Positions 51,240 to 59,874 of a DNA stretch of 64,000 bases are shown one piece after another (position 1 is the first letter of the stretch; each line of letters opens with the position of its first letter). The stretch covers positions 620,001-684,000 of the forward strand of contig NZ_NSLI01000002.1 of assembly GCF_002288825.1 (NCBI RefSeq), given 5' to 3'. The position numbers and the translations under genes were made by a program. Origin of the DNA: Sphingomonas lenta. GTDB taxonomy: Bacteria > Pseudomonadota > Alphaproteobacteria > Sphingomonadales > Sphingomonadaceae. Below the pieces are notes generated by a model, which saw only the letters and a list, made by a program, of their open reading frames with translations, did not search any database and was not told where the DNA came from.

Positions 51240-51581
51240 ATGGATACAGAAGTAGCAGCCTTTGCTGCGCGGGTTCGAAATTGCTGGTCGCGACAGACCG
51301 CCACGACCTACAGTGCCGAATGCCCGGCCAGGGGGCAATGCAGCGTTACCGCCCTACTCGCGCACGAAGTGCTTGGGGGCGAGCTGTTGAAAACCAGGGT
51401 AGGCGAGGCATGGCATTTCTATAATCGCATCGGGGGCGCACCGGTGGACTTCACCAGCGAACAGTTCGACCACCCCGTTATGTACGATAACGTTCCGGCG
51501 ACCCACGCCGAAGCCATGCGCGATACCAGCCCCAAGCAGCTCGCCGCGTTGCGTCGCTCGTTTAAGAGCCGGTCCGCCTAG
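51240..51581 (+). CDS. YunG-like family protein
   Basis: A 113-residue soluble protein. NCWSRQTATTYSAECPARGQ, CSVTALLAHEVLGGELLKTRV, here split, and HFYNRIGGAPVDFTSEQF are the features of the YunG-like family, which looks like a small cysteine-peptidase-like fold (Cys in QCSVTAL and His in WHFYN). Start 51240 has AGGAGG 7 bases upstream. Function is unknown. It converges on the VOC remnant two bases downstream. Confidence 0.7.
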   Translation: MDTEVAAFAARVRNCWSRQTATTYSAECPARGQCSVTALLAHEVLGGELLKTRVGEAWHFYNRIGGAPVDFTSEQFDHPVMYDNVPATHAEAMRDTSPKQLAALRRSFKSRSA

Positions 51582-51582
51582 C

Positions 51583-51770
51583 TCAGAACAGGATCATACC
51601 GTCGGGGTGTTGCACCCTGTGGTGTGCGAAACGGGTTTCCAGAGAGCCGGCGTGCAACTCCAGCTCATGTCCGTCCGGATCGAAGAAGTAGAGCGACGAT
51701 CCCGCCGAGTGATCATCCCGGCCAGGGGAGCCAACGCAGTAACCCGCCAGCTCAGCATCGCAAAATCGGC
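51583..51770 (-). pseudogene. C-terminal remnant of a VOC-family (FosA/glyoxalase-like) protein
   Basis: Read leftward and ending with TGA at 51583-51585, the frame has GSPGRDDHSAGSSLYFFDPD and GHELELHAGSLETRFAHHR. This is the C-terminal strand-helix unit of VOC metalloenzymes such as FosA, with the metal-ligand Glu in HELELH. There is no start codon and the N-terminal 80-90 residues are absent. It is a fragment. Beyond it, 51771-52030 holds nothing that I can identify. Confidence 0.65.
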
Positions 51771-52030
51771 CGCGCTCGCATCGAACGCAAGGTGGGAGTA
51801 ATCCGCTTGAGGCCGGGAGGCCGGGGCCGAGTCGACCGATACGCGATGCCAGAGCGGCCCAGCTTAAGGGATCAGCAAGGGCCCGAAGACGTATGCTAGG
51901 GCCGTCGCACGATTGAGGTGGTTTTCGGTGCCCTGGATCACCATCGGCCCAATTCGCTTGTCGAGGCAGTCATGGGTGAGCTCAACATGCACTAAGCCGA
52001 GCTCGCCGACTCAAACGAGCGGTCCGCTCC

Positions 52031-54034
52031 TCAATCGCTGCCGTCGGCCACTTGCCTCAATACGCGCGACAGCGCCTCGACCGAGTAGGGCTTGTGGAGC
52101 AGCCGGAACCCGTGCGTGCCTTCCTCGGCCAGCACATGGGCGTAGCCGGACGTGAGCACCACGGGCAGGTCGGGCCGCTCCTCTCGTAGGCGCTGCGCCA
52201 ACTCGACGCCGCCCATGCCCGGCATCACCACGTCGGAAAACACCAGGTCGAAGCGGTCCGGTTGCTCGGCTACAAGATCGAGCGCGGCCTGCGCGCTCTC
52301 CGCCCATCTGGTCGTATAGCCGAGGTCCTCGAGGAGCTTGGCCGCGAACCCGCCCACGGCCTCGTTGTCCTCGACCACGAGCACGCAACCCTTGCCCGGC
52401 GTGAACTCGACGGCAGCGGCGGGCGTTGCGGCTTCGCCCGCGCCCTGCTCGGCCCGCATGTGAGGCAGGTAGAGGGTGAACGTCGTGCCGCGCCCGACCT
52501 CGCTGTCCACGACCACGTCGCCGCCCGACTGCTTGGCGAAGCCGATCACCTGGCTGAGCCCTAGCCCGGTGCCGCGTCCCACATCCTTGGTCGTGTAGAA
52601 CGGCTCGAAAATGCGGCCGATCCGATCGGGCTCGATGCCCGTCCCCGTGTCGGTCATCGACACGGCGATGAAGTCGCTCGCCTCGAACGCGTGGCCCCTA
52701 CGGCTGGGCAACCCGGACGCGAACGCGACCCTGATCGTCAACTCGCCCTCGCCGTCCATCGCGTCGCGCGCGTTCACGGCTAGATTCAGGACGGCGGTGT
52801 CGAACTGGTTGGGGTCGGCCCTGACCGTGCAGTCCGCGCACGTGACCTCCACCTGCAGCCGGATGCGCGAGCCGAGCGTAGCCGTCATCAGCGAGGCGAT
52901 CTGGCGGACACGCTGGTCGGCGTCGAACAGCTCGGGCTGGAGCAACTGGCGGCGCGCAAAGGCGAGGAGCTGGCGCGTGAGCGCCGCCGCCCGGTCCACC
53001 GTATCCGAGATCGCGTCGATGTACTGGCGCCGCTTCTCCGCTGGGAGCTCGCGCCGGCGAAGGAGGTCGACACCGGAGCGGATGATGGTGAGGAGGTTAT
53101 TAAAATCGTGGGCGACGCCGCCGGTGAGCTGGCCGATCGCCTCCATCTTCTGCGCCTGCCGGAGCGCGTCCTCGATCTTGGCCCGCTCCGCGATCTCGTT
53201 CTCCAGGTTCTCGACCGCGGTGTTGAGGTCGGCGTCGCTCCGCGTCGCGCGGTGCTCCAGGCTGACCGCCAGCCGCTCGATCGCGGCTCGCGCGCGCGCC
53301 TCGTTCTCGACGTCGATGCAGGTGCCGAGCCAACGCGTGATGCGCCCCGCCTCGTCGCGGTCGGGCACGCCCCGGCACGCGAAGCAGCGATACTCGCCGT
53401 CATGGCGGCGGAAGCGGTAACGCGCCTCATAAGGCGCGCCCGTCTCGACCGCGGTGGCCCATATCTCGGCCGCACGCGCCCGATCGTCCGGGTGCAGCAC
53501 CTCGAGCCAGCGGTTGCCGTTCAGCTCGGCCTCGCTGCGGCCGGCATAGGCTCGGAACTGCTCATTGGTCTCGGTGTTCGCGCCGTCCGGGTCGGTCACG
53601 AACACGAAACCCGGCAGCGCCGCCGTCATCGCATGGTAGCGGCGCTCCGCGTCGCGCTCGGCCGTACGGTCGCGGATGATCTTGACGAATCCGCGCAATC
53701 CCCCGCCGTGCAGCGGCATCACGAGGCCCGACCCCCAAAAACGCGAGCCGTCGCGGCGCACATGCCAGCGCTCGTCGATGCCGCGCCCCTCGTCCACGGC
53801 GCGGGTCATCTCGTGCTCGGGCGCACCCGTCTCCCGGTCCTCGGGCGTGAAGATCTCGGCCAGATCCATGCCGATCGCCTCAGCCGCTTGCCAGCCGAAC
53901 AGCTTCTCGGCTCCCGCGTTCCAGCTCGTGACCCGGCCGTCTATGGCGGTGGTGATGATCGCGAAGTCGACGGCGCTCTCGACGATATGGCGCGCGAGCT
54001 CGGGGTCGAGCCGGTTCGGGTTCGGGACCGGCAT
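52031..54034 (-). CDS. PAS-PAS hybrid sensor histidine kinase
   Basis: A 667-residue cytoplasmic kinase. Two PAS domains (about 10-130, with FAIITTAIDGRVTSWNAGAE and EKLFGWQAAEAIG, and 140-260), a coiled coil, HisKA with IGQLTGGVAHDFNNLLTIIR, HATPase with NLAVNARDAM and TGLGLSQVIGFAKQSGG, and a receiver with VLVVEDNEAVGGF, phospho-Asp in LVFSDVVMPGM and Lys in LLHKPYS. The first PAS may bind flavin, but the NCRFLQ motif of LOV domains is not present. Its start forms TGATG with the ParD-like gene, so the two are coupled. Confidence 0.9.
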   Translation of the reverse strand: MPVPNPNRLDPELARHIVESAVDFAIITTAIDGRVTSWNAGAEKLFGWQAAEAIGMDLAEIFTPEDRETGAPEHEMTRAVDEGRGIDERWHVRRDGSRFWGSGLVMPLHGGGLRGFVKIIRDRTAERDAERRYHAMTAALPGFVFVTDPDGANTETNEQFRAYAGRSEAELNGNRWLEVLHPDDRARAAEIWATAVETGAPYEARYRFRRHDGEYRCFACRGVPDRDEAGRITRWLGTCIDVENEARARAAIERLAVSLEHRATRSDADLNTAVENLENEIAERAKIEDALRQAQKMEAIGQLTGGVAHDFNNLLTIIRSGVDLLRRRELPAEKRRQYIDAISDTVDRAAALTRQLLAFARRQLLQPELFDADQRVRQIASLMTATLGSRIRLQVEVTCADCTVRADPNQFDTAVLNLAVNARDAMDGEGELTIRVAFASGLPSRRGHAFEASDFIAVSMTDTGTGIEPDRIGRIFEPFYTTKDVGRGTGLGLSQVIGFAKQSGGDVVVDSEVGRGTTFTLYLPHMRAEQGAGEAATPAAAVEFTPGKGCVLVVEDNEAVGGFAAKLLEDLGYTTRWAESAQAALDLVAEQPDRFDLVFSDVVMPGMGGVELAQRLREERPDLPVVLTSGYAHVLAEEGTHGFRLLHKPYSVEALSRVLRQVADGSD

Positions 54035-54243
54035 CAGCCGTTCCGCACGGTGGTGACGAGGGGCTCGGCGGGGATCGGTTCGGCGACGAGCGCCGAAGAC
54101 GGCGCGCTCGCATCCTGAAGCTGGCGCAACCCGGCGCGGATCACCTCGCTGGCGCTGCGGAAGCGCCCGGAGGCGACCTGGTGCTCCACCCACGCGATGA
54201 GCTCGGGCGTGAGGGAGACGTTGAGGCTAGAGCGCGATGGCAT
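54034..54243 (-). CDS. ParD/CopG-type ribbon-helix-helix protein
   Basis: A 69-residue protein: SLNVSLTPELIAWVEHQVAS, then FRSASEVIRAGLRQLQD, is a ParD-type ribbon-helix-helix antitoxin. The start at 54243 is where the domain begins. No ParE-type toxin follows. Instead the stop overlaps the histidine-kinase start by one base, so this DNA-binding protein is translated with the kinase. It could be a stray antitoxin or a real regulator of the signalling pair. Confidence 0.78.
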   Translation of the reverse strand: MPSRSSLNVSLTPELIAWVEHQVASGRFRSASEVIRAGLRQLQDASAPSSALVAEPIPAEPLVTTVRNG

Positions 54244-54364
54244 CGCCTCGCTTAACGATGCCGCGTCTCGGGTGTCAAAGCCTGTGGTGGACGGGTCGCC
54301 GCGCGTGAGCGCGATTCGTGCTAATTCTCTGGAACGACGGGCGAGTTCGGCTATTCTCGGCAAC

Positions 54365-54772
54365 ATGGATCAATGTCGATCGATGTCCGCCCGCGGCCCT
54401 GATAATGCGCCGGCGATCCTGGTCGTTGACGACGAGCCGCTGGTCCGCTTTCTCGCGGCCGAGATTCTGGAGGAAGACGGGTTCCGGGTGGTCGAGGCCG
54501 GCGACGCGCACGAGGCGCTGGCGGTGCTGAGAACGGAAGCCGTACCCGTGCATCTCGTATTCTCCGACATCCAGATGCCGGGCGGCCTCGACGGCTGCGA
54601 CCTGGCGCGCTGGGTGCGTGAGAACCGCCCCGGCTTGCCCGTCATCCTCACCTCCGGCCGGATCGGCGACGACGCGCTCCCCGGGGAGCTTCGCCAGCTC
54701 GCCCCGATCGTCGGCAAGCCGTACAGCTTCGACCACCTTACCTACTGTATTCGCGCAGCGCTCGGCCGCTGA
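54365..54772 (+). CDS. Single-domain response regulator
   Basis: A 135-residue receiver with no output domain. PAILVVDDEPLVRFLAAEIL has the acidic pair, VHLVFSDIQMPGGLDGCDLA the phospho-Asp, ILTSGR the Thr/Ser switch region and IVGKPYSFD the Lys. It is divergent from the ParD/kinase pair (121 bases) and is likely its phosphorelay partner. Similar to CheY-like receivers that follow HWE/hybrid kinases in sphingomonads. Confidence 0.88.
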   Translation: MDQCRSMSARGPDNAPAILVVDDEPLVRFLAAEILEEDGFRVVEAGDAHEALAVLRTEAVPVHLVFSDIQMPGGLDGCDLARWVRENRPGLPVILTSGRIGDDALPGELRQLAPIVGKPYSFDHLTYCIRAALGR

Positions 54773-54950
54773 TCGCGAGGCAAGCGCGTTCTCGAGCGGC
54801 TCACGGCCAAGCCGGATGGATGTCGTCCGAGCGGTAAGGCGCCGAGCTTACACCAAGTCCACGTGTGATCGGTTGCGCGCCCTTGAGGTCGGAACCTCGT
54901 CACGCCAGCGCCACGGGATCCGACTGTTCCAGAGCGCCCCGCCGGCCGAA

Positions 54951-56384
54951 TTACGCCGCCAGCCGGACCCGGTTCCGGCCGCTCTCCTTCGCCGCGTAGA
55001 GCGCGGCGTCCATGCGAGACATCAGCTCGGTCGCCGGCTCGCCGACAACCGCCTTGGCGAGGCCGGTGCTGATCGTCACCCTGACCACCGCACCGCCTCC
55101 GACGACAACGTGGTGGCGTGCGACCGCGATGCGCAATCGCTCAGCCACCAGGGCAGCGTCACCCTCGTCGGTGTCGGGCATCAACACTGCGATCTCCTCG
55201 CCGCCGATCCGGCCTACAAGATCGGTGATCCGCACCGTGGCGTTCGCGACCGCGGCCACGGCGCGGAGCACCTGGTCGCCGGCTGCATGCCCGCGCGTGT
55301 CGTTGACGCGTTTGAAGTGGTCGATGTCGAACAGCGCGAGCGTGAGCGGGCGACCATGGCGCGATGCGCGCTCCAGCTCGGCCGTCAGCCGCTCGGTGAA
55401 GTGGCGGCGATTGGCGAGCCCGGTCAGCTCGTCCACCGTCGCCCTCTGCACCAATTCGGCCTCCAAGGCCTTGCGGCGGCGAATGTCGCGGAGCGCGCAT
55501 ACCACGTCGACGCGCCCAGCATCGGGCGAGACGACACGGCGCATGTTCGCTTCGAACCATAGCCATGATCCGTCACGGTGCCGCGAGCGGAACTCCACGC
55601 GGGAGGCGTCCGTCACGCCATCCCGTACCGCTGCCAGAGCGGCTCGTGCTTCCGCCTGGTGGTCGCGATGGATCGTCACCATGACCTGCTGACCGAGATA
55701 CTCCTCGGGCCGAAAGCCGGTCAGCTCGAAGGCGGACGGCGAAACGTAGGCGCAGACTTCGTTCTCGTCCAAGCGCATCACCAGATCGGACGCGTGAACC
55801 GCGAGCAGGCGGTAGCGCGCCTCGCTGTCGGCCATATCGGCTGCGGCGGCCTGGGCACGGACATAGCCGCGAAGGGCAGATAGCAGGCCGAAGCCCGTGG
55901 CGACGAGCAGCGCCGCACCGAGTGCGAGCAGCGCCCGGATGTTGCGGCCTTGAGCAGCCTGCATCGCCCCCTCCCGCGCGAGCCGCTGACCCAGCAACCG
56001 GCGCTCCTCGGCGACGATAGACGCCAGCTCCTGCTCTACCTGGCTAGGGTCGGACCTCACGCTCTGTTGGATCAGCATCCGCCGGAATCGGGCGATACGG
56101 CGCTGCTGCGCGGCATTGTCGATAGTGAGGGTTTGTAGCCGGTCGACCTTCGCCAGCGCTTCCTGGGTCGCCACCGCACGGCCTCCGCCGTAGAGCGCCG
56201 CATCGACCTCGCCCGCGGCGATAATCACTTCGAGTGTATGGTCGTGCCAGCGCTCCGCCACCCCTCGGGCTTCGTAGGCCCGCACCGCGCCGATCGCCAG
56301 GTAGGAGAACAGCATGACGAGCGCGCCCAAGGCGACGACCGACGCCGCCAGCGATCGGCGAACGAGATACTGGCCCTTGATCAC
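54951..56384 (-). CDS. Membrane sensor diguanylate cyclase (PAS-GGDEF)
   Basis: A 477-residue protein. One membrane helix (about 10-35), a periplasmic helical sensor of CHASE3-like type (about 36-150), a second membrane helix (IRALLALGAALLVATGFGLL), then PAS (about 190-310, HASDLVMRLDENEVCAYVSP) and GGDEF (about 315-477). The active site reads GRIGGEEIAVLMPD and the inhibitory RxxD (RITD) lies five residues before GGEE, so product inhibition is expected. It should make c-di-GMP. It stands alone downstream of the receiver gene. Confidence 0.92.
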   Translation of the reverse strand: MIKGQYLVRRSLAASVVALGALVMLFSYLAIGAVRAYEARGVAERWHDHTLEVIIAAGEVDAALYGGGRAVATQEALAKVDRLQTLTIDNAAQQRRIARFRRMLIQQSVRSDPSQVEQELASIVAEERRLLGQRLAREGAMQAAQGRNIRALLALGAALLVATGFGLLSALRGYVRAQAAAADMADSEARYRLLAVHASDLVMRLDENEVCAYVSPSAFELTGFRPEEYLGQQVMVTIHRDHQAEARAALAAVRDGVTDASRVEFRSRHRDGSWLWFEANMRRVVSPDAGRVDVVCALRDIRRRKALEAELVQRATVDELTGLANRRHFTERLTAELERASRHGRPLTLALFDIDHFKRVNDTRGHAAGDQVLRAVAAVANATVRITDLVGRIGGEEIAVLMPDTDEGDAALVAERLRIAVARHHVVVGGGAVVRVTISTGLAKAVVGEPATELMSRMDAALYAAKESGRNRVRLAA

Positions 56385-56706
56385 CGGCGCACCATCATCA
56401 GCCGCCGATGTAAACCTTATCGGGTTAAGGATGGATTAGGCGCGTTGCGTCCAGAGGATCTTTCCCGGCCAGGAAACGACCGCCTTCATCGCGTCGACGC
56501 TCAGGCCGTGTTCGTCCGGTACGGAAGACGGTGCTGGCCGATCGAGGGATCAAGACGTGCATCGGGCTTAGGACGAGAGGACGGCGCGACATGCCGCCCA
56601 CAACAGACAGGAGCGGGGTTCGTTTCGGTCGCGCTTTAGATAACATCATCGAGGATGCCCGAAGCCCGATGCTAAGCCGCTCCCCCTCTCGCGTGGGAGG
56701 CACCAA
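56385..56706. other. 322-bp intergenic region, no gene supported
   Basis: It lies between the cyclase start and the stop of the leftward lipoprotein gene. Frames on both strands are Arg-rich shadows with no motif. It should contain the cyclase promoter on its left side. No repeat was recognised. Confidence 0.4.
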
Positions 56707-57792
56707 CTACCGGATGCGCGGCGCACCGTCCGGCTCGCCCACGGCGACTATCGGACCCGTGCCGCACTTCACCCGGAGCAGCTTCACGTTCGGGTCGGTC
56801 TCAGAGAAGCCCTGCGGCCCGCCCCACGTCATCCGCTCGCCGATGCGCGGCATGGCGCGGCCGGAGCCGGTGTTCTTCAGGGCCATGTAGCCTTCCGCGT
56901 CCAGCCCCAGCTCCACGTCGCGGCCGAAGATCACCAGCGGCTCGCTACCCTCGACGTGTTCGGTCAGGCGAAAGCACCCGTCGCGAAGGATGACGCGCCC
57001 GCCAAGTAGCGCCTGGTTGATGATCGCCGGCCGCCGATCCTGTCGCGCAAACATGCGCACGTAGCGGGTCAGCGCCGGGTCGATCGACCGCGGGTTGCGC
57101 GGCCGGGAGAAGTTCAGTTCAAGCCTCTCGGGCAGCACCCAGCACTCGCGCGCGGCGATCTCCCGAAAGCCCGCCTCGTCTATGTTCATGTCGAAACGGA
57201 CCACGCCGTCGAACTCGTACACTGCCCCGCCGCCGACCAGGCGATACGGCTCGAACCGTCTCCACCACTCGTCGAAGATGGGCTGGAGCTCCGCCGTGGT
57301 GAGCCCGCCTTCGCGGGACGTGAAGCGCGGGTCGCGCGTGTAGCGCGCGAGCGTCGCCGCGGCGTTGCGGCGGAACTGGAAGGCGAAGCGGGGCTTGGGA
57401 TCGCGGACGACGCGCATGCCGACATAGTTGCCTCGCTCGGCCGTCCTGAGACGCCGGTTGAGCGCCTGCGCGGCCTCGCGCGCCGCGTCGTCCGGGTTCG
57501 CCATGCTCTCCCGGGCGGCGATCGCCTCCTTGGTCATCGGCAGAGGAGTAGGACGGCCGTCGGCAGGAGGGGGCGGAGGTGCTACGGGCGGGGCTGTTAA
57601 AGACCCGGTAGGCGGCGCGGAAAGGATGGTGGCGTAACCGGACGGGCCGATCGTCGCGCCGCGGGGAACGGACGACGCGATTGGAGCGGCGTCGGTTGCA
57701 CGGCCGCCGCTGATCGACTGGGTGGCAGGAACGACTTGGTCCGTGCACGCGGCTATGAAGAGGACGATGCTGCTCGATACGGAGGTTCTCAT
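56707..57792 (-). CDS. Hypothetical lipoprotein with Pro-rich linker
   Basis: A 361-residue lipoprotein. MRTSVSSSIVLFIAAC is a short signal with lipid Cys near 16. A Pro/Ser/Thr-rich linker (about 20-90, with VAPPPPPADGRPTPLP) precedes a soluble domain of unknown type that has several Trp and Cys (FDEWWRRFEPYRLVGGGAVY, CWVLPERLEL, RDGCFRLTEH). No family is recognised. It overlaps the serpin gene by ATGA, so they are coupled. Confidence 0.75.
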   Translation of the reverse strand: MRTSVSSSIVLFIAACTDQVVPATQSISGGRATDAAPIASSVPRGATIGPSGYATILSAPPTGSLTAPPVAPPPPPADGRPTPLPMTKEAIAARESMANPDDAAREAAQALNRRLRTAERGNYVGMRVVRDPKPRFAFQFRRNAAATLARYTRDPRFTSREGGLTTAELQPIFDEWWRRFEPYRLVGGGAVYEFDGVVRFDMNIDEAGFREIAARECWVLPERLELNFSRPRNPRSIDPALTRYVRMFARQDRRPAIINQALLGGRVILRDGCFRLTEHVEGSEPLVIFGRDVELGLDAEGYMALKNTGSGRAMPRIGERMTWGGPQGFSETDPNVKLLRVKCGTGPIVAVGEPDGAPRIR

Positions 57793-59090
57793 TGGACGGC
57801 CTCCGGATCGGCGATGCGCCCGAAGAACAGCACCGCGCCGCTCTTCCGATCCCGCAAGGTGGCGAGGAACGGACGGTCGAACACGATCTCCGGCACCTTG
57901 GGCTCGATCCGCGCGGCCGTCACCACGATCTTGACCGCCGTGACGGCCGCCGCCTCGGTGCCTTCCTCGTCCACGCGCAGGAAGGTCGCGTGCGCCACGT
58001 CATCAATCGCCAGTCGCGGGCCGCTTGCGATGCCGGAGAAGTCGGCTCGCGCCCGGTCCAACGCGGAGGGCATGCCGGCTGCAATCAGCGCCGCTTTCAC
58101 GCTCTCGTCGAAGCGCGCCTCGAATCGCGGCAGGATCACGCGCACGTCGCGCTCGGGCTCGGCCGACAGGTCGAACCTGGACGTGCCGCCCTGCTCGCCG
58201 GCGAAGAAGTCGACACCCCTCACCTCGCGCTCCCATCTGCGCAGCGTCGCCGTGTCTCGGGGCAGGAACAGCTCCATGATAAAGCGGCCGTCGCGGCCGT
58301 AGGGCAAGGTGATTGCCTGGCCCTCGCGGGTCTCGCGGTACTGAAACCGGCCTGTCCGCTTCATCATCGTGATCGGCGCACGAGACCCGTCGCCGCGCGT
58401 GACGGTGCGGGTCTCGGTATCCTCGAACGGTGTGGTCCACTTGGCCTTGAAGTGAAGCGCGTTGGTCAGGACCGCGGCCGTGTCGGCGTTCAGGCCCGAG
58501 GCGGAGACGATCTCCGTGATTTGGCCCTTCGTCTCGCGCGAGACCCAGCCGTTGATCCTGGCCGCGGCACCGCCGGGATCGCGAGCGTAGTCGACCGTTT
58601 CGGGAACGGATCCGAAAGCGGAGCGCGCCTCGGCGACGTACTCGCCGCGAACCGGCAGACCTTTCGCCAGCCAGAGCGCGTTCGCAATGCCGAGCGCTAT
58701 GTCGGCATCGCCGGTGTCGGTAAGCTGGGCGTTATAGGCCCTGGTTAGCGCGGCGGCGTTCGACACTGGGCTCCAGCCCAGCACGCGGCCGATCTCGGCG
58801 CGCGTCTCGCCGCGCGCGCCGATGAATGCGAGCCCGAGACCCTGTGACAGGCTGACGGGCGAGACGAACAGGTTGGCGTTCGAGCCGGCGGCAGCGGAGA
58901 GCTTCGGGTAGACCGTTGCGGCCATGTGCGCCGCACCAAAGGTGAGGTCGTGCGGGGTGGCGGCTTCCGCGACCCCGCCCGGCCCGGCCGCGGCCCTCTC
59001 CGACGCCACGCGCCGTCCGTCATCCCGGGCCGACATGCACCCGCAAGCGGCCAGAGCCGTCGCGAGGAGGATCAGTACGCGACACCACAT
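57789..59090 (-). CDS. Serpin-family protease inhibitor, predicted lipoprotein
   Basis: A 433-residue serpin with a lipoprotein signal (MWCRVLILLATALAACGC). Serpin signatures include NLFVSPVSLSQGLGLAFIGA, IANALWLAKGLPV, VLTNALHFKAKWTTPFED and VPEIVFDRPFLATLRD. The reactive-loop hinge reads DEEGTEAAAVTAVKIVV, the small-residue pattern of inhibitory serpins, with the cleavage site likely near VVTAAR. Start 59090 has AGGA 6-9 bases upstream. Bacterial serpins trap serine proteases on the cell surface. It sits between two other lipoprotein genes on the same strand. Confidence 0.93.
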   Translation of the reverse strand: MWCRVLILLATALAACGCMSARDDGRRVASERAAAGPGGVAEAATPHDLTFGAAHMAATVYPKLSAAAGSNANLFVSPVSLSQGLGLAFIGARGETRAEIGRVLGWSPVSNAAALTRAYNAQLTDTGDADIALGIANALWLAKGLPVRGEYVAEARSAFGSVPETVDYARDPGGAAARINGWVSRETKGQITEIVSASGLNADTAAVLTNALHFKAKWTTPFEDTETRTVTRGDGSRAPITMMKRTGRFQYRETREGQAITLPYGRDGRFIMELFLPRDTATLRRWEREVRGVDFFAGEQGGTSRFDLSAEPERDVRVILPRFEARFDESVKAALIAAGMPSALDRARADFSGIASGPRLAIDDVAHATFLRVDEEGTEAAAVTAVKIVVTAARIEPKVPEIVFDRPFLATLRDRKSGAVLFFGRIADPEAVQ

Positions 59091-59121
59091 CAATATCCTA
59101 CTCCCACCCGAAGGCACCGGC

Positions 59122-59874
59122 CTAGAGTATCAACTCCAACCCGGCGCGCGACCCGTCCGCAAAGGTGATCCACAATGTCCCGCCATCACGGGCCCAAGTT
59201 CGCGCCTGCCTCATGCGGCTCCAGAACTTGGCGCCGACCTCGCCAATGCTGGGCTCGGGACAGCCGATCACCGTCGACAACGGTACGGCGTAGGCGTCGG
59301 CCGGCCTCTCGAACCAGCCCCTATGCCAGCGGCTGCCGCCACCCACGTCGTTGCAGGCGTTTGTGCCGCCGAACGTGCCGCTCTCGCGGAAGGTCAGCGT
59401 GGCAGCCGGGTACGGGCCATCGGGCGCGCGCTGTCGGTCCAGCTCGCGAAGCGCCCACGTCGTGCCGGCGATCGCGGCGGGCATGATGCGCGGCCCTCCG
59501 CACCCGCGGTACAGGTGGGGCGGGTAGCTCGTCGTCAACCGGTCCGGCCGCGCGGCGTTGCCTGAGCAATCTCCCGCCTCGATCGTGAGGACCATGTCGC
59601 CGATGCGGTGCGTTCGCGCCGTCCCGTTTTCCTGCCGCGCGTCGATGGTCGCCTGAAACCATCCTGCGCTCCCGGGCGTGCGGAAGGTGATCCGGTCGCC
59701 GGAAATGATCCCGCGTCCGTTGCGCGTCCTGCCCGGCTGGCCGGGCATGTCGAACTGGTAGGTCGTCCGATCCAGTTGCGCCGACGGATCGGCAGCCGGC
59801 TGCGAGGAGCAGGCGCCGAGCATCGCCGCGCCGAGGACCGCAGTGCTTTTGAGGCTGACCCTGACGATGTTCAT
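59122..59874 (-). CDS. META/HslJ-like lipoprotein
   Basis: A 250-residue lipoprotein (signal ending LGAAMLGACSS). The N-terminal half has YQFDMPGQPGRTRNGRGIIS and paired Cys in EAGDCSGNAARP and YRGCGGPRI. The C-terminal half is a META domain: IAGTTWALRELDRQRAP, ATLTFRESGTFGGTNACNDV, then a late VIGCPEPSI. META proteins (HslJ) are linked with envelope stress and novobiocin resistance. Start 59874 overlaps the stop that the upstream TIMP-like gene would have. Confidence 0.8.
   Translation of the reverse strand: MNIVRVSLKSTAVLGAAMLGACSSQPAADPSAQLDRTTYQFDMPGQPGRTRNGRGIISGDRITFRTPGSAGWFQATIDARQENGTARTHRIGDMVLTIEAGDCSGNAARPDRLTTSYPPHLYRGCGGPRIMPAAIAGTTWALRELDRQRAPDGPYPAATLTFRESGTFGGTNACNDVGGGSRWHRGWFERPADAYAVPLSTVIGCPEPSIGEVGAKFWSRMRQARTWARDGGTLWITFADGSRAGLELIL

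Noticed and set aside
52611..53420. Ser/Arg-rich plus-strand frame
   Set aside because: Shadow of the kinase gene; composition typical of the reverse complement of a GC-rich gene.
53108..54118. 336-residue plus-strand frame opposite the PAS-PAS kinase
   Set aside because: Shadow frame without any domain; the kinase on the other strand is complete.
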